Part shown: one piece after another, positions 27,351 to 38,217 of the stretch
How the letters are laid out: each line of letters opens with the position of its first letter
How positions within the stretch are numbered: position 1 is the first letter of the stretch
Origin: Allocoprobacillus halotolerans
GTDB taxonomy: Bacteria; Bacillota_I; Bacilli_A; Erysipelotrichales; Coprobacillaceae
Assembly (NCBI RefSeq): GCF_024399475.1
Contig: NZ_CP101620.1
Span: forward strand, 1,407,608 to 1,471,607
Reading direction: 5' to 3'
Length of the DNA stretch: 64,000 bases
Notes under the pieces: generated by a model
The model's input: only the letters and a program-made list of their open reading frames with translations
Told to the model about the DNA's origin: nothing
Databases searched by the model: none
Translations under genes and position numbers: made by a program

Positions 27351-30007
27351 GTGAATTGTCAAGATATATTAGAATTTAAGGGGAGCTGGAGAAATTATCA
27401 ACAAAAAGTATTGGATCAGTTAGATATTATGAGTCATGATCGAAAGGTTCATATTGTATCAGCGCCAGGCTCAGGAAAAACAACTTTAGGGATTGAAATT
27501 ATCAGACGTTTAAATCAACCAGTATTGATACTTGTTCCAACAATTACTATTCGTCAACAGTGGGTAGCAAGAATCAATGAAGCTTTTTAAAAACGGGATA
27601 TAAAAGTGAGGATTATATTTCACAAGATTTAAAACATCTTTGTTTAATTAATGTAGCGACTTATCAATCGATTCATAGTGCAATGAAAAAAGTAAATGCC
27701 CAAGAAGATGAGGAAAATATGGATTATCATGATTTTTCTTTAATTGATGCTATGAAAAAGGCGGGGATTAAAACATTATGTTTAGATGAATGTCATCATT
27801 TAAGAACAGAATGGTGGAAAGCATTGGAAGATTTAAAAAAGCAGTTAGATTCGCTCTTTACAATTTCATTAACCGCAACACCACCATATGATTCATCCAT
27901 TGCTATGTGGATGAGATATTTAGATATGTGTGGTGAAATTGATATAGAGATTACCGTTCCAGAACTGGTCAAAGAAGGAAGTTTATGTCCCCATCAAGAT
28001 TATGTTTATTTTAACTATCCAACATCTAAAGAAGAAAAACAGATGAAAGCTTTTCAAGAAGATGTACAAAATGTTATAAGCTATATAATGCAACATCAAA
28101 AGTTTCAACAGGCTATTTTATCCCATCCCTATGCAACATCTACCTTAGATTTAGATAAGGCTTTAGAGAATCCAGCCTATTTATCTTCGATACTTATTTA
28201 TTTAGAAAGCCAACATTTATCTTATCCTAAAGAGTATTTAAAAATACTAGGAGTTAAGAAATTGGAGAAAATGTCAGAAAAATGGATGACCATTTTACTG
28301 CAAGGTTTTTTCTTTGATGATAAAGAGGCCTATAGAATAAGTGAAAGTGATTATCATGAACTCTATCAATATGTAAAATCACATGGAATGATTGATCAAA
28401 AGAAAGTTGTAATGCAGGTAGATATTGCTTTTGAAAAGATGCTTATCTCTTCACTTGGCAAATGTGAAAGTATTCAGGATATTGTTCATCATGAATATCA
28501 GTGTATGCAAAAGGATTTAAAATTATTAATTTTAACAGACTACATTAAAGGTGAGTATGAAAAGGCTATTGGTGATGAAACGATGAGTGTTCATGCATTA
28601 GGAGTCTTGCCATTCTTTGAAATGTTAAGAAGACATAGTGTTCAACAGACACAATCATTACACTTGGCTGTTTTATGTGGCTCAATGGTTATTATTCCTG
28701 CTTCTTTGAAAACACAATTAGAACATCTCGTACCTCAAGATACAAATCTCACATTTCAATCATTTCCATTGATTAATGACTATGTGAAAGTATCTATGAA
28801 AGGCAATCACCATGAAATCATTGAAGCTGTCAGTACTTTGTTTGAACAAGAGGATATTCAGGTGTTGATTGGAACAAAGTCTTTACTTGGGGAAGGTTGG
28901 GATTGTCCCTGTGTGAATACTTTAATTCTAGCAAGTTTTGTTGGTTCTTTTATGTTAAGCAATCAAATGCGAGGGAGGGCTATTCGTACATATCATCAAA
29001 ATCCAAATAAAGTTAGTCATATTTGGCATCTTGTTTGTGTTCCTCCTGATAAAGGAATTATTAATCGTAACCAAGAGATTCAACAAACAGAAAGTGATTT
29101 TGAAAATTTGAAAAGAAGGATGGAACATTTTTTAGGACTTCATTATGAACAAGATTTTATTGAAAATGGAATTGAAAGATTAACAGCCATTCAATATCCC
29201 CTTAATCGTATACATATTAAACAAACCAATCAACGTATGTTACAACTCTCTTCAAAAAGAAATCAATTAAAAGAAAGATGGGATCGTTCATTAGCTATTT
29301 ATGATAAGATTGAAGTTGTTGATGAACTGGAAACAGAAGATAAAAATATGACAGCTGTTTTATTATATGATGCTTTAAGACAAATGATTTTAACTTTTTT
29401 AAGTTTGATTTTTGCTTTCGTTTTTGTGTTGATTATCAGTGCTATTTTTCATATCCAAAGTCGTTATATGATTTATGTGATGTTTTGTTATGGCTTTGTA
29501 GCGATCATGAGTCTTTTATGGAAACTTAAAAAGGTGCTTACATGGAGAAATCCTTTAAGTCGTTTACAGGCTTTTGGTGATGGTATTTATCAAGCTATGT
29601 TACGTATGCATTTATTTGAGCTATTAAATTGTCGTGTACAAACAGAATCGCAGGCAGTGTTCTATTCAATATATTTAAGTGGTGGTACAGCTCATGATAA
29701 AGCATTGTTTGCAAAATGTGTAAGTGATTTTTTTGATGAAATAGATAATCAACGTTATATTCTGTATCATAAGCATAAAAGAAATAAAATGGATAGATAT
29801 TTTGTTGTTCCTGATATTTTTTCTAAACGTAAAGAGGATGCAATGATTTTTGCTCAGTGCATGCAACCTTATATTGGTAGATATCAATTGATTTATACAA
29901 GAAATGAAGCAGGAAGAAAGATTTTATTACAAGGTAGAAAAGATGCTTTGGCGAATAGACAAAATCGAGTCATGACAAGAAAGAAAGTTAAGGGAGCTTT
30001 GGAATAG
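27351..30007 (+). pseudogene. Membrane-anchored SF2 (DEAD/DEAH-type) helicase, one frameshift
   Basis: About 885 codons once a frame break near 27588 is bridged: NEAF must continue as LKTGYKSEDYISQ, so a T run is one base short. Helicase motifs are all present: SAPGSGKTT (I, residues 37-45), LDECHH (II), SLTATPP (III), KSLLGEGWDCP (V) and QMRGRAIRT (VI). Unusually, two strong membrane helices follow (around 29380-29530: ILTFLSLIFAFVFVLIISAIF and a second one), and then ~150 residues of unknown fold. GTG 27351 is the likely start; an ATG 12 bases upstream is possible. No partner gene identifies its role; DNA repair or phage defence are guesses. Confidence 0.78.
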
Positions 30008-30069
30008 ATGAAAAGTTTTTGATGAAATGATAAATAAAACATTGCTTAATGAAAGAGAGGATGATAAAT

Positions 30070-30396
30070 ATGCATATTATATTAGGATCGTATTATTCTT
30101 TATTTTCTATGATTGGATGGTGGGGTGTTTTTAAAAAAGCTGGGTATTCAGGCTGGTATGCACTCATTCCTTTTGTGAATTTGTATTTTATTTGTAAAGT
30201 TATTACAGGAAATGGATTAAACTTTTTATGGTTTTTGCTTCCAATTATTAATGTTTTTTATGCCTTTTATTTGATATTTCGTTTGTCCTATGTTTTTGGA
30301 CATGGATTTATGTTTGGTTTAGGTTTGTTGTTCATTTATGGTTTGTTTATTGTGATATTAGGGTTTGGAAGTTCTAGGTATCGTGGATATAGATAA
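30070..30396 (+). CDS. Small membrane protein, DUF5684-like
   Basis: 108 residues with four hydrophobic stretches and the recognisable WWGVFKKAGYSGWYALIPFVN, a motif shared by DUF5684 and by membrane tails attached to some signal peptidases. ATG 30070 has GAGAGG 9 bases upstream; an in-frame ATG at 30049 would translate it. Function unknown. Confidence 0.7.
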   Translation: MHIILGSYYSLFSMIGWWGVFKKAGYSGWYALIPFVNLYFICKVITGNGLNFLWFLLPIINVFYAFYLIFRLSYVFGHGFMFGLGLLFIYGLFIVILGFGSSRYRGYR

Positions 30397-30421
30397 AATT
30401 TCTTTCAATGTTTGAAAATAA

Positions 30422-31933
<1,512 letters not shown>

Positions 31934-31950
31934 AATTGGATTATTAGAAA

Positions 31951-31981
31951 AAGAATTTCGCTAAATCTTAACGAAATTCTT
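31951..31981 (-). terminator. Terminator of the truncated Rpn copy
   Basis: AAGAATTTCG/CGAAATTCTT; on the minus strand followed by TTTTTCT. Identical hairpin at 32547-32577. Confidence 0.7.
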
Positions 31982-31988
31982 ATGTGCA

Positions 31989-32282
31989 TTATTGAAGTAT
32001 TTGATAAACATCATTTTCACTATGTATATCAAAAATACGTAATACAATGTTGTTCAATTCTTCTTCATTGCTTTCTTCGATTTTCAATGTCAATTCAGGT
32101 GTGAGTTTTCCTAGTGCATTTTTAAGTAGTGAAATGACTATTTGTAATAAGGTTTCCATCTTTCCTATTTGTTTTCCTTCTTCTCTATTTCGCTCCATTT
32201 TACAGGCTATGATATTTTTCTCTCGCTCTATGTCATAGCTTTTCAATAAGCCATCTTCATTTATCATATATTGTTGATGCAT
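31989..32282 (-). CDS. Candidate free-standing Rpn tail protein (RpnS-like, 97 aa)
   Basis: Begins MHQQYMINEDGLLKSYDIE. AAAGGAGG lies 8 bases upstream. Composition: a charged helical stretch (MERNREEGKQIGKMETLL) followed by the LLKNALGKLTPELTLKIEES tail. In E. coli rpn genes, small proteins from internal starts have been reported to inhibit the full nuclease; by analogy this copy could be an antitoxin without its toxin part. That is inference; only the ribosome site, start and open frame are seen. Confidence 0.5.
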   Translation of the reverse strand: MHQQYMINEDGLLKSYDIEREKNIIACKMERNREEGKQIGKMETLLQIVISLLKNALGKLTPELTLKIEESNEEELNNIVLRIFDIHSENDVYQILQ

Positions 32283-32510
32283 ATTCATGACCTCCTTTAC
32301 TAAATCACTTTCTTCACTGTTTCCATGTGGTTGATCATATGTAAATAAATATAATAATTGTTCCATTTCAGGCAAAGGATTTTCCATATCAAATTCCTCC
32401 TTCAATAGTTGTAATTGTAATAAAACTGTTTTCACTTTCTCCCCTCTGTATCTGATTCTTTTGTCAATATTACCTTTTTGTACCACAAGATAATAGCGAG
32501 GAAGATTGAA
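31989..32510 (-). pseudogene. 5'-truncated second copy of the Rpn gene
   Basis: Reads in frame from about PIFNLPRYYLVVQKG (matching PIQNLSHYYHVIQKG of the full gene) to the same C-terminus (NDVYQILQ). The nuclease core is absent. From its first in-frame start it could give up to 165 residues, but the only well-placed ribosome site is internal: AAAGGAGG (32291-32298 on the complement) 8 bases before ATG 32282, giving 97 residues (see next feature). The differences from the full copy are substitutions without stops, so the frame has been kept open since duplication. Confidence 0.75.
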
Positions 32511-32546
32511 AATAGGACAGTTTATTTTTCAATGAATAAACGGGAA

Positions 32547-32577
32547 AAGAATTTCGCTAAATCTTAACGAAATTCTT
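32547..32577 (-). terminator. Terminator of the full second Rpn gene
   Basis: AAGAATTTCG/CGAAATTCTT; on the minus strand the T-run is TTTTCCCG. Duplicate of 31951-31981. Confidence 0.65.
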
Positions 32578-32584
32578 ATGTGCA

Positions 32585-32878
32585 TTATTGAAGTATTTGA
32601 TAAACATCATTTTCACTATGTATATCAAAAATACGTAATACAATGTTGTTCAATTCTTCTTCATTGCTTTCTTCGATTTTCAATGTCAATTCAGGTGTGA
32701 GTTTTCCTAGTGCATTTTTAAGTAGTGAAATGACTGTTTGTAATAAGGTTTCCATCTTTCCTATTTGTTTTCCTTCTTCTCTATTTCGCTCCATTTTACA
32801 GGCTATGATATTTCTCTCTCGCTCTATGTCATAACTTTTCAATAAGCCATCTTCATTTATCATATATTGTTGATGCAT
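32585..32878 (-). other. Internal in-frame start with strong Shine-Dalgarno inside the Rpn gene (97 aa product)
   Basis: AAAGGAGG (complement of 32887-32894) stands 8 bases before an in-frame ATG at 32878 (MHQQYMINEDG); another ATG at 32884 is 2 bases from it. This is a stronger ribosome site than most genes in the window have, in the middle of a coding region, and would give the tail protein alone. Confidence 0.55.
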
Positions 32879-33490
32879 ATTCATGACCTCCTTTACTAAA
32901 TCACTTTCTTCACTGTTTGGATGTGGTTGATCATATGTAAATAAATATCCTAATTGTTCCATTTCTGGCAATGGCTTTTCCATATCAAATGCCTCCTTCA
33001 ATAGTTGTAATTGTAATAAAACTGTTTTCACTTTCTCTCCGCTGTATCTGATTCTTTTGTCAATATCACCTTTTTGTATCACATGATAATAATGAGATAG
33101 ATTTTGAATCGGCTTTCCAGTATATATAATAAGCTGATAGACATTCTTTAAATGTATGTACTCTACACCAACTTTTTCATGATAATCAATAAGACGTTCA
33201 CTGTATCTTAAAAAACGAATCTGATCTTCCAATTGAATATCATAGTTATTCATTTCAAAATCATATAAACGTCCATGATCATCTTCCACTACGACATCAA
33301 GAATCAATTTTTTATTGAGATAAGAACCTTTGAATGTTTCACTGTTTTTCACATAAGTGTTCTGGATAGAATCATCTCCTGAAATATACTGACATAAAAA
33401 GCGTCTCATCTCATGGCTGTAAGTGAGAAGATAATGAAAGAAATAATCATACTTGAACTGACTAACAATCTCACGAATTTGTTCGTACAT
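32585..33490 (-). CDS. Rpn-family PD-(D/E)XK nuclease (second locus)
   Basis: 301 residues, AGGAGG 11 bases before the ATG. The nuclease core LILDVVVEDDHGRLYDFEMNNYD (around residues 62-84) gives the D...ExN pattern of PD-(D/E)XK enzymes; relatives are annotated as Rpn family or PD-(D/E)XK transposase. The first ~200 residues differ strongly from the protein at 3905, yet the C-terminal tail (LGKLTPELTLKIE.SNEE) is shared, suggesting tail exchange. An internal ribosome site and start are present at 32878. A truncated copy lies directly downstream. Likely DNA nuclease; defence or toxin role inferred. Confidence 0.85.
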   Translation of the reverse strand: MYEQIREIVSQFKYDYFFHYLLTYSHEMRRFLCQYISGDDSIQNTYVKNSETFKGSYLNKKLILDVVVEDDHGRLYDFEMNNYDIQLEDQIRFLRYSERLIDYHEKVGVEYIHLKNVYQLIIYTGKPIQNLSHYYHVIQKGDIDKRIRYSGEKVKTVLLQLQLLKEAFDMEKPLPEMEQLGYLFTYDQPHPNSEESDLVKEVMNMHQQYMINEDGLLKSYDIERERNIIACKMERNREEGKQIGKMETLLQTVISLLKNALGKLTPELTLKIEESNEEELNNIVLRIFDIHSENDVYQILQ

Positions 33491-33746
33491 AAATAGTTTC
33501 CTCCTAATCAGTAGCTCCCTACTATTTATATACGCAAAAAATGAGTTGTTTTTCTTTTTTATTTTTCAAATTTCTACAATAATTATAACATTTCTTCAGA
33601 TATTTACAATAAGCAAATATAACTTTAGCTGGCATATAAGAAGTCTATAATTATTTTCAATCAAACTGACTTGAAGGTTGATAGATTTGTCCATATGTTT
33701 GTGCTATACTTTTTTTAACATAGATGATTTATAGGAGGAAAAACAA

Positions 33747-34238
33747 ATGGGAATGCTTGCGAATTATCAATCCATAAGTAATGATGAATTAGAAGAAGTA
33801 ATGTGTCTAGATGATGTAGAAGAATTACAAGAAAATGTAGATGTAGAGATTTGTGATATAGATAAAATGTGGGATGCACTTCATTTTTTGTTAACTGGAA
33901 AATCTGCCAGTGAGCCCATTAAGGGTAATTTGGTAAGTGAAGCTATCGTTGGTCAAATTTCTATTTCAAAAGAAGATAGTGATGAATTTATATCTGGAAT
34001 AAAAAAAGAAAGGGTTAAAGACATAGCAAGAGTATTACAAGAAATAGATTTTGAAAAATATATGGATCAATTTGATATGAGTCATTTTGCAAAACATAAT
34101 ATTTATCCTAATATTTGGAATTATCATGATGAAATCGATGAAATTAAAGATGATTTGAGAACTTCTTTTGAAAGTTTAAAAGCATTTTATATCAAAATGT
34201 CACAAAGAGGATGTGCTGCTTTGATTTCGATATATTGA
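33747..34238 (+). CDS. DUF1877 (YfbM-like) protein
   Basis: 163 residues, recognised as DUF1877/YfbM by MGMLANYQSISNDEL, DIDKMWDALHFLLTG near residue 40, EAIVGQ near 68 and the NIYPNIWNYHDE segment near 120. Cytosolic, function unknown. AGGAGG is 8 bases upstream. It has a TATACT -10 box at ~33705 in an extended context. Confidence 0.82.
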   Translation: MGMLANYQSISNDELEEVMCLDDVEELQENVDVEICDIDKMWDALHFLLTGKSASEPIKGNLVSEAIVGQISISKEDSDEFISGIKKERVKDIARVLQEIDFEKYMDQFDMSHFAKHNIYPNIWNYHDEIDEIKDDLRTSFESLKAFYIKMSQRGCAALISIY

Positions 34239-34406
34239 TAAAAATATTATAAACGAAAGGCTTAAGCATGAGTGTAAATTTGAATTAATAGAAAAATATC
34301 AAAACAATATTATTATGCTTTTTGTCAATAGAATTTAATAGGTTATTAAAAAACGAAATAAGCATTTTCTTCTTTATCTTTAAGAATATGATATACTTAT
34401 GTTGAG

Positions 34407-35234
34407 GTGAAAAATATATCAACATATTACCATGAAAATGTTCAACATAAAAATAATATTCCAGCATTTATTGCTTTGTTAGATGGTGAAGATATTCAAC
34501 GTTATTTTCCAACAGAGATTTTTGTACTTGCACACTGGCATCGCAGTTTGGAAATTTCCTTGATAGAAGGTGCGACAGTTATTTTACAGATTGGAAACAA
34601 AGAAAGTATCATTGAAAATGGTTTTACTTGTATCAATAGTGGAGTTGTTCATTCATTGTATGCCTCAGCGTTAGGAAATCATCCTCAAGCAATGATTGTT
34701 TTGATTTCTTACGATTTTATCAAACAGCACTATCCTGATATAGATCACATTATTTTTTATTTATCTTTACAAAAAGATCATCAGGAGTCACGTGTATTAT
34801 ACAATCGCTTAAAAGAACTTTACCTTCATCAAGATCACTATTCTTATGGATGTTTATTAGATATTTTAAGTTTATTATTAAGAAAATACCAAAGTCCAGC
34901 ACCTAATCATAATCAACAACAAATCAAAGATATTTTAACCTATATCCATGTTCATTATCAGGAAGATTTATCGTCAAGCCATAAGGCTAAACAATTTCAT
35001 ATGAGTAAAGAATATTTTTCAAGACAATTTCATCATGAAATAGGGAAAACTTTTCGTGATTATTTAATGTTTTATCGTTTATATAAGGCATATGGTGTTG
35101 TTAATACGAATTCTACAATAGAAAATATTGCTAGAAAACATGGCTTTTCTAATACCCGTTCTTTTATTAAAGTGTTTCATGAAACATATCATGATACACC
35201 TTTGCAATATTGTAAGAAAATGTCAAGATATTGA
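34407..35234 (+). CDS. AraC-family transcriptional regulator
   Basis: 275 residues. The N-terminal half is a cupin-like sensing domain (LAHWHRSLEISLIEGATVILQIG, with FTCINSGVVHSLYA). The C-terminal ~95 residues form the AraC double HTH: SSSHKAKQFHMSKEYFSRQFHHEIGKTF and IENIARKHGFSNTRSFIKVFHETY. The start is uncertain: GTG 34407 lacks a good ribosome site, while GAGGTG sits 7 bases before an ATA codon at 34416. It may control the hydrolase/ROK genes that follow on the same strand. Confidence 0.84.
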   Translation: MKNISTYYHENVQHKNNIPAFIALLDGEDIQRYFPTEIFVLAHWHRSLEISLIEGATVILQIGNKESIIENGFTCINSGVVHSLYASALGNHPQAMIVLISYDFIKQHYPDIDHIIFYLSLQKDHQESRVLYNRLKELYLHQDHYSYGCLLDILSLLLRKYQSPAPNHNQQQIKDILTYIHVHYQEDLSSSHKAKQFHMSKEYFSRQFHHEIGKTFRDYLMFYRLYKAYGVVNTNSTIENIARKHGFSNTRSFIKVFHETYHDTPLQYCKKMSRY

Positions 35235-35304
35235 CATTTTTTTGTCAATAAAAAGCAACTATTATAAACGCTTACATGTATAATATGGGTAGGAAGATAA
35301 AATC

Positions 35305-36362
35305 ATGGAAAGAAAATATAATCAAGATTTATTAGACAAAATCAAAGAAAGACAAACAGTGACAAAGATTCATGGAGTTGATGTGATTGTCAAGAATTTA
35401 CCAGATTGTGATGAAAATGGAGCAATAGATCCACGTCTATATGAAGATAGTAAAAAGATGTTGAAAATGTTGAAGTTTATGCCTCAATCTATGTTGAAAA
35501 TGGATACTTCAGCTAAAGGTATTGCAAAATTAAGAGAAATGTTTAATGGAATTAAATCCATTCCATGTGTTCAGGATGATATCCATATTGAAAGTTTAAC
35601 GGTGAATAGTGATGATGGTTATGCTATTCCAGTTCGTGTTTATTGTTCACAAAACCCTATCATCAATGGACCGGTTTTATACTATGTTCATGGTGGTGGA
35701 TTCTTTGGAGGAAGTATGGATGTTGTAGAAGAATCTATCAAGATGTTTGTTGCTCATTCAAACATTCCAGTTGTCTCATTAAATTATCGTTTAGCACCGG
35801 AAAATCCTTATCCAATTGGACATAGGGATTGTTATAGTGTGTTAGAATGGATTGCTGAAAATGCTGAAAAGTTAAATATTGATCGACATAAAATCTTTGT
35901 AGCAGGTGATAGTGCTGGGGAAATTTGGCACAATACTGTTCTAAACGCACTGATGAAAATGGTACAAATAGAGTCAAAGGACAACTTCTTTTATATCCAA
36001 CATTAAATATGGCAGGTATTAAAGATGAATTTTTTGATCCAGAACATGAAGTTTTTGAAATGATTCCTTCACAGAAAAAAGGTTTATCAAAGATGTTAAA
36101 GATGTTTGCAGGAATGACAGGTGGTTTACAAAGTGTACTGGGAACAAGTGATGTACATAATGACTACTTAAATCCTTATACCAAAGATGCCACACATAAT
36201 CCAGCGACTTTTTTAAGTGTAGGGGAACATGATTTTTTAAAAACTGAAACTTTGGGATATGCTGCCAAATTACACCAGGCAGGAGTTGATACAAGAGTCG
36301 TTTTATATAAAGACATGGGCTATGCAATCAAGTGCTACAGTTTTGATTATGAATGTTGCTAG
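35305..36362 (+). pseudogene. Alpha/beta hydrolase (HSL/GDXG type), frameshifted and 3'-truncated
   Basis: Esterase/lipase-like hydrolase with the oxyanion motif HGGGFFGG near residue 130 and the nucleophile in VAGDSAG near residue 205. Directly after GDSAG the frame breaks: GGNLAQYCSKRTDENG continues in another frame, so the GGGG run near 35920 is one base short. The catalytic Asp region (FLSVGEHDFL) is present. At about 36320 homology ends at KDMGYA, where a histidine is expected, and the DNA continues as the 3' part of an ROK kinase gene. So the gene has a frameshift and also a deletion that removed its end. Confidence 0.8.
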
Positions 36363-36708
36363 ATGAAAACAAATGGATTATCATGAATTAGATGGATTAA
36401 AAATCTTTGAGATGATTGAACAAGGTGATCAAGATGCTTGTGAGGCTTTGGATGAATTAGCAACCGCAAGAGGATTATATAATTTGCAATGTGTTTTAGA
36501 TTATGAGAAAATTTTAATTGGTGGCGGTATTAGTCAACAACCATTATTGATTCAAAAAATACAAGCTGAATTAGATAAGATTTATCAGGCATTACCATTT
36601 GCTATTCCTCATGTTCAAGTGGAAACATGTCGTTATTATAATGATTCTAATTTAATAGGGGCTTTGTATAACTTTTTGATAATAAATAAAGAAATGGAGG
36701 ATGAATGA
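36325..36708 (+). pseudogene. ROK-family sugar kinase, 3' remnant
   Basis: Only the last ~125 codons of an ROK kinase remain, starting SSATVLIMNVAR in a frame joined to the hydrolase remnant. A TGA at about 36364 follows AR; downstream the frame is open: ELDGLKIFEMIEQGDQDACEAL, then the glycine-rich LIGGGISQQPLLI, then YYNDSNLIGALYNF. The ATP/sugar-binding N-terminal half is gone. It cannot be a working kinase. Confidence 0.75.
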
Positions 36709-37571
36709 TGAATTGTCAAGTGTTTAAAAAGAAATATTGTTTATTCATAGCGTGTCTTTTATTCATCTGTATGGGAATTGGTTCTTTTTATGATTATCAA
36801 ATATCATCAAAACTTTATGATAGTCAAAATCTTTTTGGTATTTTCTTTGCCAGTTATGGACAATTACCCGCAATGTTATGTTTATCAGTTAGTGGAACTT
36901 TATTGTTAAGAATGAAGGATAATACAACATCATTTAAAAAGGTTTTATGTTATATCTTTGCGGTGTTATTAAATGCTTTATCAATAATGGCAGTTGCGAT
37001 AGATCCTTTGTTATATATCAAAAATATGTCACCATTAGTTAGTGTTATGATTGCGATAATTATTGTAGGTGGTATTGATGTCTGGGTTTATCGAGTAACT
37101 CAACAGACACCTTTACATCAGATTAAGAAATTTATTATTTTATTACTAGGGGTCATGTTTGTAGAATTGATTGTCATCAATGTGATAAAGATTTCATGGG
37201 GGAGACCACGTATGCGATTCATCAGTGAGTATTCAGTGGATCTTTTTCAACCGTGGTGGGTGATTGGCAGTCAAGCAAAAGAACATTTTATGGCATTAGG
37301 AATAGCATCAGAAGAATTTAAATCATTTCCATCAGGACATACTGCTAATGCAGCATGTGCAATGTTATTAGGGTGTTTACCACTCATGATTACAAAACTT
37401 AAAGGAAAAGAAGATATTCTCTTTTGGTTAGGTGCTTTATTCACTTTTATTGTTGCTTTTTCAAGGATTGTTGCTGGAGCACATTTTTTAACAGATGTAA
37501 CAATAGGAATGGCTGTAACATTCATTATAGAAATCATCATTATTCGCTATTTGTGGAAAAAGGAACTTTAA
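36708..37571 (+). CDS. PAP2-family membrane phosphatase
   Basis: 287 residues, about six to seven membrane helices. The three phosphatase motifs are complete: KISWGRPR near residue 163, FPSGHT near 207 and SRIVAGAHFLTD near 248. Lipid phosphatase of the PAP2/undecaprenyl-pyrophosphate phosphatase class; exact lipid unknown. ATG 36708 has GGAGG 7 bases upstream and overlaps the stop of the ROK remnant; ATG 36705 is an alternative. Confidence 0.9.
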   Translation: MNCQVFKKKYCLFIACLLFICMGIGSFYDYQISSKLYDSQNLFGIFFASYGQLPAMLCLSVSGTLLLRMKDNTTSFKKVLCYIFAVLLNALSIMAVAIDPLLYIKNMSPLVSVMIAIIIVGGIDVWVYRVTQQTPLHQIKKFIILLLGVMFVELIVINVIKISWGRPRMRFISEYSVDLFQPWWVIGSQAKEHFMALGIASEEFKSFPSGHTANAACAMLLGCLPLMITKLKGKEDILFWLGALFTFIVAFSRIVAGAHFLTDVTIGMAVTFIIEIIIIRYLWKKEL

Positions 37572-37638
37572 ACTTTACTCTTTTTGATTGGAGATTCTTT
37601 TTCAATATGCTAGAATAATATTTGAAAGTAGGGATAGT

Positions 37639-38058
37639 ATGATTGAAAAAGCAAAATTAGAAGATTTAGAAGAAATCTATACACTGATGTGTATATTAGA
37701 AAATAAAGAATTAAATAAACAACATTTTACTGATGTTTTTCAACAAGGTTTACAAGATAAAGATGTAATTTATCTGGTTTTTAGACAAGAAAGAATATTA
37801 GGTTTTTTAAGTTTTACAATTCATCATTTCTTACATCATCATCAGGATACAGGAGAAATTGTGGAACTTGTTGTCCTACCAGAAAGTCGTGGACAAAAGA
37901 TTGGAAAGCAATTACTTGAGGCTATTGAAAAACAGGCGAGACAATTACATTTAGAACAAATTGAATTATCAACATCTACTTATCGTAAACAGGCTCATCA
38001 TTTTTATGAACAAAATGGATATGAGATGTTACATTACAATTATACAAAGAATTTATAA
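37639..38058 (+). CDS. GNAT-family N-acetyltransferase
   Basis: 139 residues. Acetyl-CoA-binding motif A is VELVVLPESRGQKIGKQLLEAI around residue 72-93 (RGQKIG); the C-terminal HFYEQNGYEML is typical. Start at 37639 (MIEKAKLEDLEEIY); a frame opening upstream has no ribosome site, and AGGGA precedes this ATG. Substrate unknown. A terminator follows. Confidence 0.85.
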   Translation: MIEKAKLEDLEEIYTLMCILENKELNKQHFTDVFQQGLQDKDVIYLVFRQERILGFLSFTIHHFLHHHQDTGEIVELVVLPESRGQKIGKQLLEAIEKQARQLHLEQIELSTSTYRKQAHHFYEQNGYEMLHYNYTKNL

Positions 38059-38069
38059 AGAAAATGGAT

Positions 38070-38116
38070 AAAGGCTAAACGAGATAACTAAAAAGGTATT
38101 TCATTTAGCTTTTATT
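38070..38116 (+). terminator. Terminator after the GNAT gene
   Basis: 20-base stem with wobble pairs (AAAGGCTAAACGAGATAACT with 38094-38113) ending in CTTTTATT. Confidence 0.6.
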
Positions 38117-38217
38117 ATGGATAAGAAATAAAAAATGAGAGTTTTTTATTAGTGATATGGTGATTGAAGATGGATAATATACGTGTCAAAGTAATAAGGG
38201 AGATGAATCTCATGGTA

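Larger units (their letters stand above)
31950..33106. repeat. Tandem direct repeat of ~560 bp with 596-base offset
   Basis: 31950-32510 and 32546-33106 are near-identical direct copies, differing at scattered bases, each with the 3' half of the Rpn gene and its terminator. A ~35-base non-repeated stretch lies between them. Only the upstream (33490 side) copy continues into a complete gene. Confidence 0.85.

Noticed and set aside
34407-34420. ATA start codon for the AraC regulator
   Set aside because: GAGGTG is well placed for an ATA at 34416, but ATA starts are very rare and GTG 34407 is open; left as an uncertain start.
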